This document shows positions 49,449 through 57,420 of a stretch of DNA of 64,000 bases, piece after piece. The notes beneath the pieces were generated by a model that saw only the letters and a program-made list of their open reading frames with translations, did not search any database and was not told the DNA's origin. Numbering within the stretch: position 1 is the stretch's first letter; the number at the start of each line of letters is the position of its first letter. The stretch is taken from contig NZ_JAFEUU010000005.1 in the NCBI RefSeq assembly GCF_017355885.1, forward strand, positions 248,001 to 312,000, read 5' to 3'. The position numbers and the translations under genes were made by a program. The stretch comes from Sabulicella rubraurantiaca (GTDB lineage Bacteria > Pseudomonadota > Alphaproteobacteria > Acetobacterales > Acetobacteraceae).

Positions 49449-50417
49449 ATGAAACGACGCACCGCCGTTCTGACTGCCCTCGGCCTTGGCGCCATGCGCG
49501 GCGCTTCTGCGCAGGAGCCCTGGCCCAACCGCCCCATCCGGATGATCGTGCCTTATCCGCCAGGCGGTGGAACGGATGTGATCTCGCGTGAGTTGGCGTT
49601 GCGCCTGGCCACGCTCACCGGCTGGACCATCGTCGCGGAGAACCGGCCCAGCGCTGGCGGCAATGTCGGGATCGACGCTGTCGCCAAGGCGACGGATGGC
49701 CACACCATCGGCATGGGGCAGACTTCCAACCTCGCGATCAATCCGACGCTCTACGGCGCCAACATCCCCTATCAGCCGCTTCGGGATCTGGCGCTCGTCT
49801 CGCTGGTCGCGTCGCAGCCGAATGTCTTCGTGGTGGCGCGGACCGCGCCCTACCGGAGCTTGCAGGACGTGGTTGCAGCCGCCGGCGCGGGGCCGGGCCG
49901 GCTGACGGCCGGCCATCCCGGCAACGGCACGGTCGGCCACCTGAGCACCGAGATGATCGCCCTTGCCGCGCGGGTAGAGCTGACGGTCGTGCCGTATCGC
50001 GGTGCTGCGCAACTCGTCACCGACCTGTTGGCAGGCCGGCTGGACCTTTATTCCGCCAACCCGCTGGCGGTGAAGGGGATGATGGATTCCGGCGAGCTGC
50101 GCCCGATCGCCGTCACATCCGCCCGGCGAATGCGCATCCTGCCGGAGGTGCCGACGGTCGCGGAGTCCGGGTTCCCTGGCTTTGACGCGGTGAATTGGAC
50201 CGGCATTGTCGCCCCCGCCCGCACGCCACCTTCCATCCTGATGCAATTGAAGGGCGCGGTGGTGCGCGCCCTGCGGCAGGAGGAGGTGGTGGCACGGCTG
50301 GAGGGGGAGGGCAGCGAGTCCACGCCCTCCACGCCCGAGCAGTTCCGGACCTTTCTTTCCGCCGAGATCGAGAAATGGGGCCGCGTGGTCCGGGAGGCGC
50401 GGGTTCAGGCGGATTGA
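49449..50417 (+). CDS. Bug family tripartite tricarboxylate transporter substrate-binding protein
   Basis: A 322-residue receptor. Signal peptide MKRRTAVLTALGLGAMRG is cleaved near ASAQE. Motifs: WPNRPIRMIVPYPPGGG, AENRPSAGGNVGID and VPYRGAAQLVTDLLAG. It follows the NTF2-like gene and has no catabolic enzyme directly downstream; small minus-strand genes converge on it. Confidence 0.92.
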   Translation: MKRRTAVLTALGLGAMRGASAQEPWPNRPIRMIVPYPPGGGTDVISRELALRLATLTGWTIVAENRPSAGGNVGIDAVAKATDGHTIGMGQTSNLAINPTLYGANIPYQPLRDLALVSLVASQPNVFVVARTAPYRSLQDVVAAAGAGPGRLTAGHPGNGTVGHLSTEMIALAARVELTVVPYRGAAQLVTDLLAGRLDLYSANPLAVKGMMDSGELRPIAVTSARRMRILPEVPTVAESGFPGFDAVNWTGIVAPARTPPSILMQLKGAVVRALRQEEVVARLEGEGSESTPSTPEQFRTFLSAEIEKWGRVVREARVQAD

Positions 50418-50522
50418 TCAGGCGGTGGGGATGACGGCACCGTCGAAGGTCTGTTCCGCGAACTCGCGCACCTCGGGATAGGCATAGCCGGCAGCAAGGC
50501 GCCGCGCCCAGGGCCCGTTCTC
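50418..50522 (-). pseudogene. C-terminal fragment of an unknown gene
   Basis: The last 34 codons before a stop at 50418 read like a real protein end (NGPWARRLAAGYAYPEVREF with mixed hydrophobic and charged residues). Upstream the frame becomes Pro/Ser-rich shadow sequence with no start. It may be the remnant of a deleted gene. The parent family was not recognised. Confidence 0.22.
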
Positions 50523-50523
50523 G

Positions 50524-50613
50524 TCAGGGCGCCGCGATTGTGAGGCCTGCGAGGACGAGGGCGCCGTAGGTGACGGTGAGGGCCAAGGCGGCACGACCGG
50601 CGAGGTCAAGCAT
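50524..50613 (-). CDS. Possible 29-residue membrane peptide
   Basis: A short frame encoding one hydrophobic helix (LALTVTYGALVLAGLTIAAP) after a short polar start (MLDLAGRAA). Its ATG overlaps the stop of the 67-residue gene by eight bases, so translation could be coupled. Single-helix membrane peptides of this size exist in many bacteria. Evidence is limited to position and hydrophobicity. Confidence 0.3.
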   Translation of the reverse strand: MLDLAGRAALALTVTYGALVLAGLTIAAP

Positions 50614-50809
50614 GGCCGGCGGCCCGGGTGGGCGATTGGCGGAACATGTAGGCGCGGACGACGCGCTCCGCGGTGGCGGCGTCGCTGAAGTTCGCGCGGT
50701 CGAGTTCCTCAATGCGTGTGTCCAGCGCGATCACGAACCAGCCGAGATCGCCCTGGGCGACGACGCCGACGAGGGAGCCTCCGTCAACGAGGGGGATGGA
50801 TTGGCGCAT
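50606..50809 (-). CDS. Small hypothetical protein, 67 residues
   Basis: A plausible small cytoplasmic protein. It starts MRQSIPLVDGGSLVGVVAQG, continues with FVIALDTRIEELDRANF and ends in a helix (ATAERVVRAYMFRQ). AAGGA seven bases before the ATG is a good ribosome-binding site. The frame extends upstream to 50926 but only as a Pro-rich sequence without a start signal. Not recognised. It overlaps the membrane-peptide frame, suggesting a two-gene unit. Confidence 0.5.
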   Translation of the reverse strand: MRQSIPLVDGGSLVGVVAQGDLGWFVIALDTRIEELDRANFSDAATAERVVRAYMFRQSPTRAAGHA

Positions 50810-50930
50810 AGGTTGTCCTTTCGCGTCCGCGTGCGCGCGAGGCGGCGTCGTTTCGGTGGGGGCGGCGGTGGTTGGGTCCGGGGCGACAGGGACAGGGGGC
50901 GGCGGCGGCATCAGGGGCGGCGCCACCCGG

Positions 50931-50960
50931 AAAAAGAGACTGGGGCACGGGGCCCCAGTC
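50931..50960 (-). terminator. Rho-independent terminator on the minus strand
   Basis: Read on the minus strand, a perfect 9-bp stem (GACTGGGGC / GCCCCAGTC, loop of 5) is followed by TCTTTTT. This is the clearest intrinsic terminator in the window. No minus-strand gene was recognised just upstream of it (right side), so it may end a small RNA or a very small gene. Confidence 0.75.
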
Positions 50961-51550
50961 CAAGTTCAGGGAGGAAATGCCAGTCACGGTGCCGCCTTTC
51001 GACCATCCCGGGAGATGGCCCCGCTGGCGGCGGACGGATCGGAGGGCGTAGGTCACGCCGGTCCAAAGGGAATGGCTATGGGGGGCGATGGCTGCCGCAG
51101 AGCCAGATCCACGATGCCTGATCGGAGATTGACGGCGAGGGTGCATGGTCAGAGCACTCCGCCTGCCTACAACACCGCCTGCTCGATCTCAGCCGGCAGG
51201 GGTGGCGAAAGGACCTGCAAGGTTGCGCCGAGCAAAGCCGCGAGAAAGGCCGCGGTCAGCGGGAAGCCCAGGGTCGGCGCGACAATTGCAGCAGCCCACC
51301 GTCAATGGCCTCTCGATGTAGGGAGCGGCGCCTGTCGTCCAGCACAGTGAAAGGACTTCATGACCATGGCGCCATTAAGCACCCTGAAAGATCGTTGGTC
51401 AATCGAAAAACACTTGCGTGAATCGTTTAAACTCCGACCATGCGAGGCATGGAACACCGATTTCACGTCGTGGAAACGATGACCGGATGGCGAGGGCGAT
51501 GTCGGGGCGATGCCGTGCCCCCGTCCAACCGCCCTTTCAGGAGAGTTTCC
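50961..51550. other. Intergenic region with no recognised gene
   Basis: Open frames are short and lack ribosome-binding sites. The minus-strand transcript ending at the terminator (50931-50960) must begin in this stretch. The segment 51360-51440 is AT-richer and probably holds the promoter for the Bug gene at 51551. Confidence 0.4.
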
Positions 51551-52513
51551 ATGATCCGACGTCGAGCCTTCCTCACCTCGCTGCCAGCCCTAGCGGCGCC
51601 CCTCCCACTTCACGCCCAACTCCAGAGGCCGCTTCGCCTCGTGGTATCCTCCGCCCCTGGCGCCAGCCTCGACGCGCTCGCACGCATCTTGTCCCCGTCG
51701 CTCTCCGCTCGGCTCGGTGTGCCGGTGGTGGTGGAGAACCAAGGCGGCGCCAATGGCCTGCTGGCCGCGCAGGCCGTGCTGCGCGCCGAGCCGGATGGCA
51801 GCACCCTGCTCCTGACCGGGGACGCGATCCTGCTCGCGGGGCTCGCACAGCCCCAGGCCGGCGTGTCGCTGGAGCGCTTCGCCCCTGCCATCCAGGCCGT
51901 ATCGGCGGCGCAGATCATTGCCACCCACCCGGGCGCCTCCTTCACCGACATCGAAGGCTATGTCGCGGCGGTGCGGGCGCGGCCTGGTGCATTGAACGTC
52001 GCGATCCCAGCGCAGGGCGGGATCGCGCAGGTGGTGCACGCGCTGCTGGCACGCCAGCTCGGCGGCCTCTCCGTGGAGTTCCTTTCCTTCCGCGGTGGTG
52101 GCCCGGCCATGCACAGCCTGCTGGCGCGCGACGTGGACGCGCTGGTGATCACCCTGCCGGCGATCACGGAGCAGGTGCGCAACGGCGCGATCCGGCCTCT
52201 CGCCGTCACCACGGCGCAGCGGGACGAGGCGCTGCCGGAGGTGCCGACCCTGGCCGAAACCGTCGCGCCCGGCTTCGACGTGGATTCCTGGCAGGGCGTG
52301 CTGGCGCCGCCGGGAACCCCGGAGCTCCTTATCCGGTCCCTGCACGACGCCCTCGCCGGAACACTGGCGGAGCCGGCCGTGGCCGCGCGGCTGCGCGGCC
52401 TGGGCTTCCGCGTCACCGCCCTGGCACCCGAAGCCTTCCGGGAGCGCGCTGCGGGAGCGGCAGGGACCTTCGGTCCTGTGATCCGTGACCTCTTCACCTT
52501 GGCACAGGGCTGA
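51551..52513 (+). CDS. Bug family substrate-binding protein, divergent member
   Basis: A 320-residue receptor with signal peptide MIRRRAFLTSLPALAAPLPL (cleavage near HAQL). Bug landmarks are looser than in the other copies: LRLVVSSAPGASLDALARIL replaces the usual PYxPGG, and VENQGGANGLLAAQ replaces ENRxGAGG. This suggests a different ligand. It lies 145 bases before the YeeE/YedE sulfur transporter on the same strand. A link to sulfur compounds is only positional. Confidence 0.85.
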   Translation: MIRRRAFLTSLPALAAPLPLHAQLQRPLRLVVSSAPGASLDALARILSPSLSARLGVPVVVENQGGANGLLAAQAVLRAEPDGSTLLLTGDAILLAGLAQPQAGVSLERFAPAIQAVSAAQIIATHPGASFTDIEGYVAAVRARPGALNVAIPAQGGIAQVVHALLARQLGGLSVEFLSFRGGGPAMHSLLARDVDALVITLPAITEQVRNGAIRPLAVTTAQRDEALPEVPTLAETVAPGFDVDSWQGVLAPPGTPELLIRSLHDALAGTLAEPAVAARLRGLGFRVTALAPEAFRERAAGAAGTFGPVIRDLFTLAQG

Positions 52514-52658
52514 ACCCGCCATGCCAATCCACCACCCCGGCGCGGCACCAATCGGGACATTCGCCCGCGCAACGGTTGAGCCGGATGACGGCGCCCGCCG
52601 CGCGTTGACCAAGCATCTCCGACGAATAGATTGCCGCGCCTCCGAGGATGTTTTGCGC

Positions 52659-53855
52659 ATGCATCTTTTCCGCCCCGCCACGATCATCGCCGTGATCCTG
52701 CTGATCGGTGGTGCCGCGCTGCTTGGGGTTCGGCACAGCGCGATGCAGGCGTCGCTGTTCCTTCTCGGTGGCGCGCTGGGCGTTGCGCTGCTTCACGCGA
52801 GCTTCGGCTTCGCCGGCGCGTTCCGGCGCTTGCTGGCGGAGGGGCGAGGCGCGGGGCTGCGGGCGCAGATGGTCATGCTGGCCGTCGCGGTGGTGCTGTT
52901 CCTCCCGGTGCTCGCGGAAGGGAGTTTCTGGGGACAGCCCGTGCGCGGCTTCGTGTTTCCGGTCGGGCTTTCCTTGCTGCTTGGCGCCTTCCTGTTCGGT
53001 GTCGGCATGCAGATCGGCGGCGGCTGCGCCTCCGGAACGCTCTATACCGCGGCGGGCGGGCAGGGGGCTCGGATGTGGCTTACCCTCGCGAGCTTCGTCG
53101 CCGGAGCGACGCTTGCAGCTTACGGGGCGGAGCACTGGGAGGACTGGCCGAGCCTGCCGCCGCTCTCCCTGCCGGGGATGATCGGAACCCTGCCGGCCAT
53201 CGGTGTCTCGCTCGTGGTCTTCGCCCTTGTCTGGTTCGGGTCCATTTGGCTGGAGCGCAGGCGTCAGGGTTCGGTGGAGGTTTTGTCGTGGCGCGGAGGA
53301 GACTTCCTCCGCGGGCCGTGGCCGCTGCTATGGGGCGCGGTGGCGCTGGCGCTGCTGAACTTCGCCACACTTCTGCTGGCGGGGCGCCCCTGGGCGATCA
53401 CCGCCGCCTTTCCGCTCTGGGGGTCGCGGCTGGTCGAATTGCTTGGGTGGGATGTGCCGGCCTTCTGGCTCTACTGGGAAGACCCGACCCGGACCGAGGC
53501 ATTGCTGCGCCCCCTGCTGGCCGACCGGACGACGGTGATGGATCTCGGCCTGATGGCAGGAGCCTTCGGCGCTGCCGCGCTCGCCGGGCACCGCGCCGAC
53601 TGGCGATGGCCCCGCCCTCAGGAAGCTCTGGCGTCGCTGTTCGGTGGGATCCTGCTCGGCATTGGGGCCGTGATGGCCTTCGGCTGCAACATAAGCGCGT
53701 ATTTCAGCGGCATTGCGTCAGGCAGCCTGCACGGGTGGGCATGGATCGGGCCGGCGCTTCTCGGCAACTGGGTCGGGCTGAAAATACGGCCGCTATTCAG
53801 CCTCGACCGTGGAAACAATGAAATGAAATTGACAGAAATGCGGGGTGCAATGTAA
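52659..53855 (+). CDS. YeeE/YedE (TsuA-type) thiosulfate/sulfur-compound transporter
   Basis: A 398-residue membrane protein with about 9-10 hydrophobic helices. Two conserved cysteines are visible in family motifs: Cys123 in GGGCASGTLYTAAGG and Cys343 in AFGCNISAYFSGIASGS. In characterised TsuA (YeeE) such cysteines relay thiosulfate through the membrane. The last 18 residues (NNEMKLTEMRGAM end) are encoded by AT-richer DNA than the rest. It heads the sulfur-oxidation genes fccAB-soxYZ, so it likely moves sulfur between cytoplasm and periplasm. The ATG at 52659 is used; an in-frame TTG at 52653 has better spacing to GAGG. Confidence 0.87.
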   Translation: MHLFRPATIIAVILLIGGAALLGVRHSAMQASLFLLGGALGVALLHASFGFAGAFRRLLAEGRGAGLRAQMVMLAVAVVLFLPVLAEGSFWGQPVRGFVFPVGLSLLLGAFLFGVGMQIGGGCASGTLYTAAGGQGARMWLTLASFVAGATLAAYGAEHWEDWPSLPPLSLPGMIGTLPAIGVSLVVFALVWFGSIWLERRRQGSVEVLSWRGGDFLRGPWPLLWGAVALALLNFATLLLAGRPWAITAAFPLWGSRLVELLGWDVPAFWLYWEDPTRTEALLRPLLADRTTVMDLGLMAGAFGAAALAGHRADWRWPRPQEALASLFGGILLGIGAVMAFGCNISAYFSGIASGSLHGWAWIGPALLGNWVGLKIRPLFSLDRGNNEMKLTEMRGAM

Positions 53856-53859
53856 TTAT

Positions 53860-53870
53860 CCCATAATGGG
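53860..53870. promoter_or_regulatory. Short palindrome before the cytochrome c gene
   Basis: CCCATAATGGG has perfect 5-bp arms around a central A. It sits between the transporter stop and the cytochrome c start in an AT-rich 48-bp gap. It may be an operator for an ArsR-type or similar sulfur-responsive regulator; none is encoded in the window. Confidence 0.3.
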
Positions 53871-53903
53871 TCAGTGGAATGCATTGGGCCCGATGGGGAT
53901 CAT

Positions 53904-54209
53904 ATGAGCCTTCGCCTCCTTGCCCTTCCTGCCATCCTGCTCCTCGCAGGTGCCGCCACCGCACAGGAAGCGCAGTCGCCCGCGCCGCTCGCCGCCCAGG
54001 GGTGCTTGGGATGCCATGGCCAGAGCGGGCACGGGGCGGGCGGCATCCCAGGCATCGCCGGACGTGAGGCGCGCGAATTGCAGGCGCAGATGATGGCGTT
54101 CCGCGCCAATGAGCGCCCGGCGACGATCATGGGCCGCATCGCCCGTGGCTACACGGAGGCGGAGATCGCCGCGCTCGCGCAGCATTTCGCCCAAATTCCC
54201 GCCCGCTGA
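53904..54209 (+). CDS. fccA: Monoheme cytochrome c, FccA-like subunit of sulfide dehydrogenase
   Basis: A 101-residue periplasmic protein. After a signal peptide (MSLRLLALPAILLLAGAATA) the heme motif CLGCH has Cys34, Cys37 and His38. The sixth ligand is probably Met73 or Met74 in AQMMAFRANE. Ala-Gln-Gly-Cys-Leu-Gly-Cys-His plus the GREARELQAQMMAF block resembles the small cytochrome partner of flavocytochrome c. It precedes the flavoprotein subunit by 11 bases. It should accept electrons from sulfide oxidation and pass them to the respiratory chain. SoxE is the alternative name. Confidence 0.82.
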   Translation: MSLRLLALPAILLLAGAATAQEAQSPAPLAAQGCLGCHGQSGHGAGGIPGIAGREARELQAQMMAFRANERPATIMGRIARGYTEAEIAALAQHFAQIPAR

Positions 54210-54220
54210 GGAGCCGCACC

Positions 54221-55492
54221 ATGAACGCCACCCGCCGCGCCCTCCTGGCCGCTTCCGCCCTGCTTGCTGCCCCCGTCAGCCTGCGCGCCCAGTCGCAGGG
54301 CCGCATCCTTGTCATCGGCGGCGGCTTTGGCGGCGCTTCCGCCGCCTCCTTCCTTCGTCGCGAACACCCGGAGATCGAGGTGACACTGGTCGAGCCGCGC
54401 CAGCGCTTCGTCACCTGCCCCTACGGCAACCTCGTCCTCGCCGGGCTGCGGCAGATCGGCGACATCACCCATTCCTATGACAGGCTGCGGGCGCGCGGAG
54501 TCCGCGTCATCCACGACCGCGCCGCTGGCATCGACGCCGCTGCGCGTCGTGTCCGCCTCGCGGGCGGCGAGACGCTGAGCTTCGACCGGATGATCCTCTC
54601 GCCTGGCATCGCCCTGCGCTGGAACGCCATCGAGGGCTATGATGAGGCGGCGAGCGAGGCGATGCCCCATGCCTGGGTGCCCGGCGACGGTACGCAGACC
54701 TTGCTACTGCGCCGCCAGCTGGAGGCGATGCCCGATGGCGGCGTGGTCGGGATCGCGATTCCGGCCAACCCGTTCCGCTGCCCGCCCGGACCTTATGAGC
54801 GCATCTCGATGATCGCTTCCTATCTGAAGCGTCACAAGCCGCGTTCCAAGATCCTGGCGCTGGATGCCAAGGACGCCTTCTCGAAGCAGGGCCTGTTCCA
54901 GGACGGGTGGAACGCCCTCTACCCCGGCTTGGTCGAATGGGTGCCCGCCAACCGCGACGGCCGGGTCGTGCGTGTGGATGTGCGGGAGAAGGTTCTGGAG
55001 ACGGAGTTCGGCACGCGCCACAAGGTGGACGTCGCCAACATCATCCCGCCGCAATCCGCCGCCGCCATCGCGCGGGAGGCCGGGCTTGCCAACGACGCGG
55101 GCTGGGTGCCCGTGAACCCGGTCACTTTCGAGGCCCAAGCTGCTCCCGGCGTTCACGTCGTCGGCGATGCGAACATCCCGGGTCCCATGCCGAAATCGGG
55201 CTTCATCGCCAACTCCACGGCGAAGCAGGCCGCGGCCAGCGCTGTCGCCGCGATGCGCGGGCGGGAGGCGCCGCGCCCCGTTTATTTTAACACCTGCTAC
55301 TCCCATGTGGGGGACGAGTACGGCATTTCCGTCGTCAACGTGTACCGGCCCAATGCCGAGGGCACGGCCCTGGTGGAAGTGCCGAACAGCGGCGGCGTGT
55401 CGCCGCGCGGCGACTTGCCGGAGCAGCGCCGCCTTGAGGCGATCTACGCCGACGCTTGGTACGAGAGCATTACGCGGGACATGTTTGCATGA
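54221..55492 (+). CDS. fccB: Flavocytochrome c sulfide dehydrogenase flavoprotein (FccB/SoxF)
   Basis: A 423-residue periplasmic flavoprotein. A Tat-type leader (NATRRALLAASALLAA) is followed by the FAD fingerprint ILVIGGGFGG (29-38). Cys66 in VTCPYGN matches the cysteine that binds FAD covalently in purple sulfur bacteria. Cys187 (FRCPPGPYER) and Cys359 (FNTCYSHVG) match the active-site disulfide. The enzyme oxidises sulfide to sulfur or polysulfide and reduces the cytochrome subunit. It is coupled to soxY by an ATGA overlap. All expected catalytic residues are present. Confidence 0.93.
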   Translation: MNATRRALLAASALLAAPVSLRAQSQGRILVIGGGFGGASAASFLRREHPEIEVTLVEPRQRFVTCPYGNLVLAGLRQIGDITHSYDRLRARGVRVIHDRAAGIDAAARRVRLAGGETLSFDRMILSPGIALRWNAIEGYDEAASEAMPHAWVPGDGTQTLLLRRQLEAMPDGGVVGIAIPANPFRCPPGPYERISMIASYLKRHKPRSKILALDAKDAFSKQGLFQDGWNALYPGLVEWVPANRDGRVVRVDVREKVLETEFGTRHKVDVANIIPPQSAAAIAREAGLANDAGWVPVNPVTFEAQAAPGVHVVGDANIPGPMPKSGFIANSTAKQAAASAVAAMRGREAPRPVYFNTCYSHVGDEYGISVVNVYRPNAEGTALVEVPNSGGVSPRGDLPEQRRLEAIYADAWYESITRDMFA

Positions 55493-55917
55493 GGCGACGC
55501 GCCGCACTGGCCCTTTCACTGACCCTGCTGCCTCTGGGCACCGCGCGCGCCCAGGATGCGACGCTGGAAGAGGCGATCCGCGCCCAGATCGGCGACCGCA
55601 CGACGCAGGAGGGCGGCATCGCCCTTCGTGCTCCGGTGGTGGCTGAGAATGGCGGACAGGTGCCCGTCACCGTTTCCGTCGACAGTCCACAGACCGCGGA
55701 AAGCCACGTCACCGCAATTCATCTTTTTGCCACGCGGAACCCGACCCCTGGCATCGCCTCGTTCCGCCTCACGCCGCTTCTGGCGCGGGCTGAGGTGCAG
55801 ACGCGCATTCGGCTGGCCGAGGGGCAGGTCGTTGTCGCGGTCGCGCAGCTCAGTGACGGCACCGCGCGCCGCGTGTCGGCCGAGATCCGCGTCACCACCG
55901 GAGGGTGCCTGTCATGA
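55489..55917 (+). CDS. soxY: Thiosulfate-oxidation carrier protein SoxY
   Basis: A 142-residue periplasmic protein with an Arg-rich signal peptide (MRRRAALALSLTLLPLG, cleavage near ARAQD). It follows the SoxY plan of an Ig-like fold ending in a flexible Cys arm. The end is TTGGCLS, with Cys140, where canonical SoxY has GGCGG. The substrate-carrying Cys is kept but the last two Gly are replaced by Leu-Ser. It overlaps fccB and soxZ by four bases each. It should carry sulfur intermediates as the SoxYZ complex. Confidence 0.87.
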   Translation: MRRRAALALSLTLLPLGTARAQDATLEEAIRAQIGDRTTQEGGIALRAPVVAENGGQVPVTVSVDSPQTAESHVTAIHLFATRNPTPGIASFRLTPLLARAEVQTRIRLAEGQVVVAVAQLSDGTARRVSAEIRVTTGGCLS

Positions 55918-56243
55918 GCGGAAGCTTCGGTACGCCACGCATCCGCGCTCCCCGCACGGCCCGGCCCGGTGAGGCCGTGGAGATCCGCACGCTGATCGAG
56001 CACCCGATGGAAACCGGGCTGCGCCAGGAGGGCGGGCGCACTGTCCCGCGCGACTTCCTGAATCGCCTCGTCGTGCGGGTCAATGGTGAGGTGGCGCTGG
56101 AGGCGGAGCTGCGCAACGGCACCTCCACCAACCCCTACCACGTCTTCTTCCTCAAGCTGGACCGCACCAGCGAAATCGAGTTCGTCTGGACGGATGAAGG
56201 CGGACGCTTTGCGCGCGCCACGGCCCGCATCGCCGTTGCGTGA
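55914..56243 (+). CDS. soxZ: Thiosulfate-oxidation protein SoxZ
   Basis: A 109-residue immunoglobulin-like protein without a signal peptide; SoxZ is co-exported with SoxY. It contains ARPGEAVEIRTLIEHPMETG and TSTNPYHVFFLKLDRTSEIE, typical of SoxZ. It starts by ATGA overlap with soxY, so the two are made together. The genes for SoxA, SoxX, SoxB, SoxC and SoxD are not in this window. A strong bidirectional terminator follows at 56399. Confidence 0.92.
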   Translation: MSGSFGTPRIRAPRTARPGEAVEIRTLIEHPMETGLRQEGGRTVPRDFLNRLVVRVNGEVALEAELRNGTSTNPYHVFFLKLDRTSEIEFVWTDEGGRFARATARIAVA

Positions 56244-56398
56244 GAAGCGGAAGCGCTATCGTCCTTCGTGAGCTGAACTCCGTGCGCCATCCGGCCGGAC
56301 CGGGGACTGATCGCCGGCCGCGCCTGCGGCAAGTCCCGGTCTCGGGTGGAGCCGGAGCGGCGCGGCGTCGCCGCACGCGCTCCCTGCACCGATAGAAG

Positions 56399-56419
56399 GC
56401 GGGGAGCCTTGCTCCCCGC
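56399..56419. terminator. Bidirectional terminator between soxZ and a convergent Bug gene
   Basis: A perfect 9-bp stem, GCGGGGAGC / GCTCCCCGC, with loop CTT. On the plus strand AGATTTTC follows. It lies 6 bases from the convergent stop at 56426 and can terminate both transcripts. Confidence 0.75.
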
Positions 56420-56425
56420 AGATTT

Positions 56426-57406
56426 TCAGCCCTTTGCTTGTGTCACGGCCTCTCGCGTGAAGGCGCGGCGTTCCGTGAGGTCGCGTGATAGCCGGGCCGT
56501 GGCTTCGGCTCCGCGCAGCAGGACGGCACGGTTGCCATTGCCGTCAGTGATGGCGCGGAAGGCCTCGCTGCGAGTGGCCTCGACCAGCGCCGCGTCCAAC
56601 CCTGCCAGCACCGGCGCCGGCACGCCTGCCGGGGCGAAGAGCCCATTCCAGATGGTGAAGTCCGGCTCTGTCAGGCCAATCTCGGCGAAGCTGGGCACAT
56701 CCGGCAGCTCGGGCAGGCGGCGCGGGCCGATCACCAGCAGCGGGCGCAGGCGTCCCTCCCGGAGATGCCCCGATGCGGTCGGGTAGTCCACGCCGCCGAT
56801 CTGCACATGGCCGGCCACCAAATCGGTCAGCTGCGGCGCGGTTCCGCGATAGGGTACCTTCACCAGATCCAGCCCGAAATGCCGCGCCAGCAGTTCCACC
56901 GACTGCTCGGAAACCGAGCCGCCGCCGGTGGTGCCGAAATACAGGCGTAGCTGTCGGGCGTCGCGCGCCCGCGTCAGCAGGCCGGGCAGGTCGGAAACGC
57001 CAAGCGAGGGATGCGCGAAGATGATGCTGGAGGCCTCGGTGAAGAGGCCCAGCGGCGCGAAGTCGCGCAGCGGGTCGAACTGCACGGCCTCGCCCAGCGC
57101 CACCACGCTGCCGATCAGCGCGGTGACATTGGCCACCAGCAGCACATGGCCATCGGCCGGGGCGCGGGCGACGTGCTGCACGCCGATGGTGCCGGTGGCC
57201 CCGGTGCGGTTCTCGACCACCACGGGCTGCGGGAAGAGCGGCGCAAACTCCCGCGCCAGGGCTCGGGCGTAGGTGTCGGTCGGCCCGCCGGCCGGCCACG
57301 GGACGACAAGGCGCAGCGGACGGCTTGGCCATTCGGGCTGCGCCACGGCGGCGTTAGCGAGGAGCAGCGCCGGGGCGGCGCCGAACAAGGTGCGGCGAGT
57401 GGTCAT
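56426..57406 (-). CDS. Bug family tripartite tricarboxylate transporter substrate-binding protein
   Basis: A 326-residue receptor with signal peptide MTTRRTLFGAAPALLLANAA (cleavage near AVAQP). Motifs: WPSRPLRLVVPWPAGG, VENRTGATGTIGVQ, PADGHVLLVA and VPYRGTAPQLTDLVAG. It lies 14 bases behind the internally deleted flavin monooxygenase, the same gene order as the intact pair at 3989-6333. Its ligand was probably the substrate of that lost enzyme. Confidence 0.92.
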   Translation of the reverse strand: MTTRRTLFGAAPALLLANAAVAQPEWPSRPLRLVVPWPAGGPTDTYARALAREFAPLFPQPVVVENRTGATGTIGVQHVARAPADGHVLLVANVTALIGSVVALGEAVQFDPLRDFAPLGLFTEASSIIFAHPSLGVSDLPGLLTRARDARQLRLYFGTTGGGSVSEQSVELLARHFGLDLVKVPYRGTAPQLTDLVAGHVQIGGVDYPTASGHLREGRLRPLLVIGPRRLPELPDVPSFAEIGLTEPDFTIWNGLFAPAGVPAPVLAGLDAALVEATRSEAFRAITDGNGNRAVLLRGAEATARLSRDLTERRAFTREAVTQAKG

Positions 57407-57420
57407 GATGCGGTGATCCC

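Noticed and set aside
50784-51146. Minus-strand frame of 120 codons
   Set aside because: It runs through the intrinsic terminator at 50931-50960 and has Pro/Arg-rich shadow composition.
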